Assembly: GCA_002428415.1 (NCBI GenBank)
Contig: DIWI01000060.1
Location: forward strand, 1-6,047
Source: Clostridiaceae bacterium UBA6110
GTDB lineage: Bacteria > Bacillota > Clostridia > Clostridiales > Clostridiaceae
Length of the DNA stretch: 6,047 nt
Reading direction: 5' to 3'
In this document: piece after piece, positions 6,035 to 6,047 of the stretch
Numbering within the stretch: position 1 is the stretch's first letter
Layout: each line of letters begins with the position of its first letter
Notes under the pieces: model-generated
Databases searched by the model: none
Seen by the model: the letters and a program-made list of their open reading frames with translations, nothing else
Told to the model about the DNA's origin: nothing
Made by a program: the position numbers and the translations under genes

Positions 6035-6047
6035 TCTATACAACAAT
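6024..6047. promoter_or_regulatory. Second candidate dyad at the right edge, overlapping the first
   Basis: ATTGTGG (6024-6030) and CAACAAT (6041-6047) are inverted with one mismatch around a 10-base AT-rich centre, about 118-141 bases upstream of the predicted start. It shares bases with the right arm of the neighbouring TATCCCA/TGGGATA repeat and may be part of the same activator site or chance. It reaches the window end, so its full extent is unknown. Confidence 0.25.

Noticed and set aside
5849..6046. In-frame extension of the BKACE frame by 66 codons to an ATG near the right edge
   Set aside because: It runs through the sigma-54 promoter and leader, does not resemble the family's N-terminus, and the GGAGGAG at 5855-5861 marks the internal ATG at 5848 as the start.
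1..6047. CRISPR array, insertion sequence, tRNA or rRNA
   Set aside because: No regularly spaced repeats, transposase-like reading frame, terminal inverted repeats or RNA gene signatures were seen on either strand.

Overview
The window looks like part of an anaerobic Firmicutes (Clostridia-type) chromosome. The evidence is a DUF4317-family gene at the left edge, strong GGAGG-type ribosome binding sites, mid-range G+C with AGG/ATA codons in use, and a set of acyl-CoA fermentation enzymes. All six supported genes lie on the minus strand, so transcription runs from right to left. Genus or species cannot be told from the sequence.

Layout in the direction of transcription: positions 5849-6047 are a regulatory region with a near-consensus sigma-54 (RpoN) promoter and inverted repeats that could be activator sites. 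Next come a BKACE / 3-keto-5-aminohexanoate cleavage-family enzyme (4991-5848), a U-tailed hairpin (4919-4950), an acetyl-CoA hydrolase/transferase-family CoA-transferase (3544-4860), a FabG-like short-chain dehydrogenase (2754-3494), a thiolase (1571-2728) and an Asp/Glu racemase-superfamily protein (866-1522). A second hairpin (754-790) probably ends this transcript. A separate transcription unit with an extended -10 promoter (499-507) then drives the 5' part of a DUF4317 gene that runs off the left edge.

Inferred joint role: the first four enzymes fit a catabolic route for a beta-keto acid. The BKACE enzyme would react an R-CO-CH2-COO- substrate with acetyl-CoA to give acetoacetate and a new acyl-CoA. 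The CoA-transferase would move CoA to acetoacetate, or exchange it with acetate or other acids. The thiolase would split acetoacetyl-CoA to two acetyl-CoA. The dehydrogenase would either make the beta-keto acid from a beta-hydroxy acid or reduce acetoacetyl-CoA as an electron sink. The racemase-like protein has no assigned step. Sigma-54 control suggests that a substrate-sensing enhancer-binding protein switches the cluster on; its gene is not in the window and may lie just beyond the right edge. The substrate is unknown. The BKACE enzyme seems to lack an acidic residue I recall from the lysine-fermentation enzyme, so the usual annotation name may be misleading.
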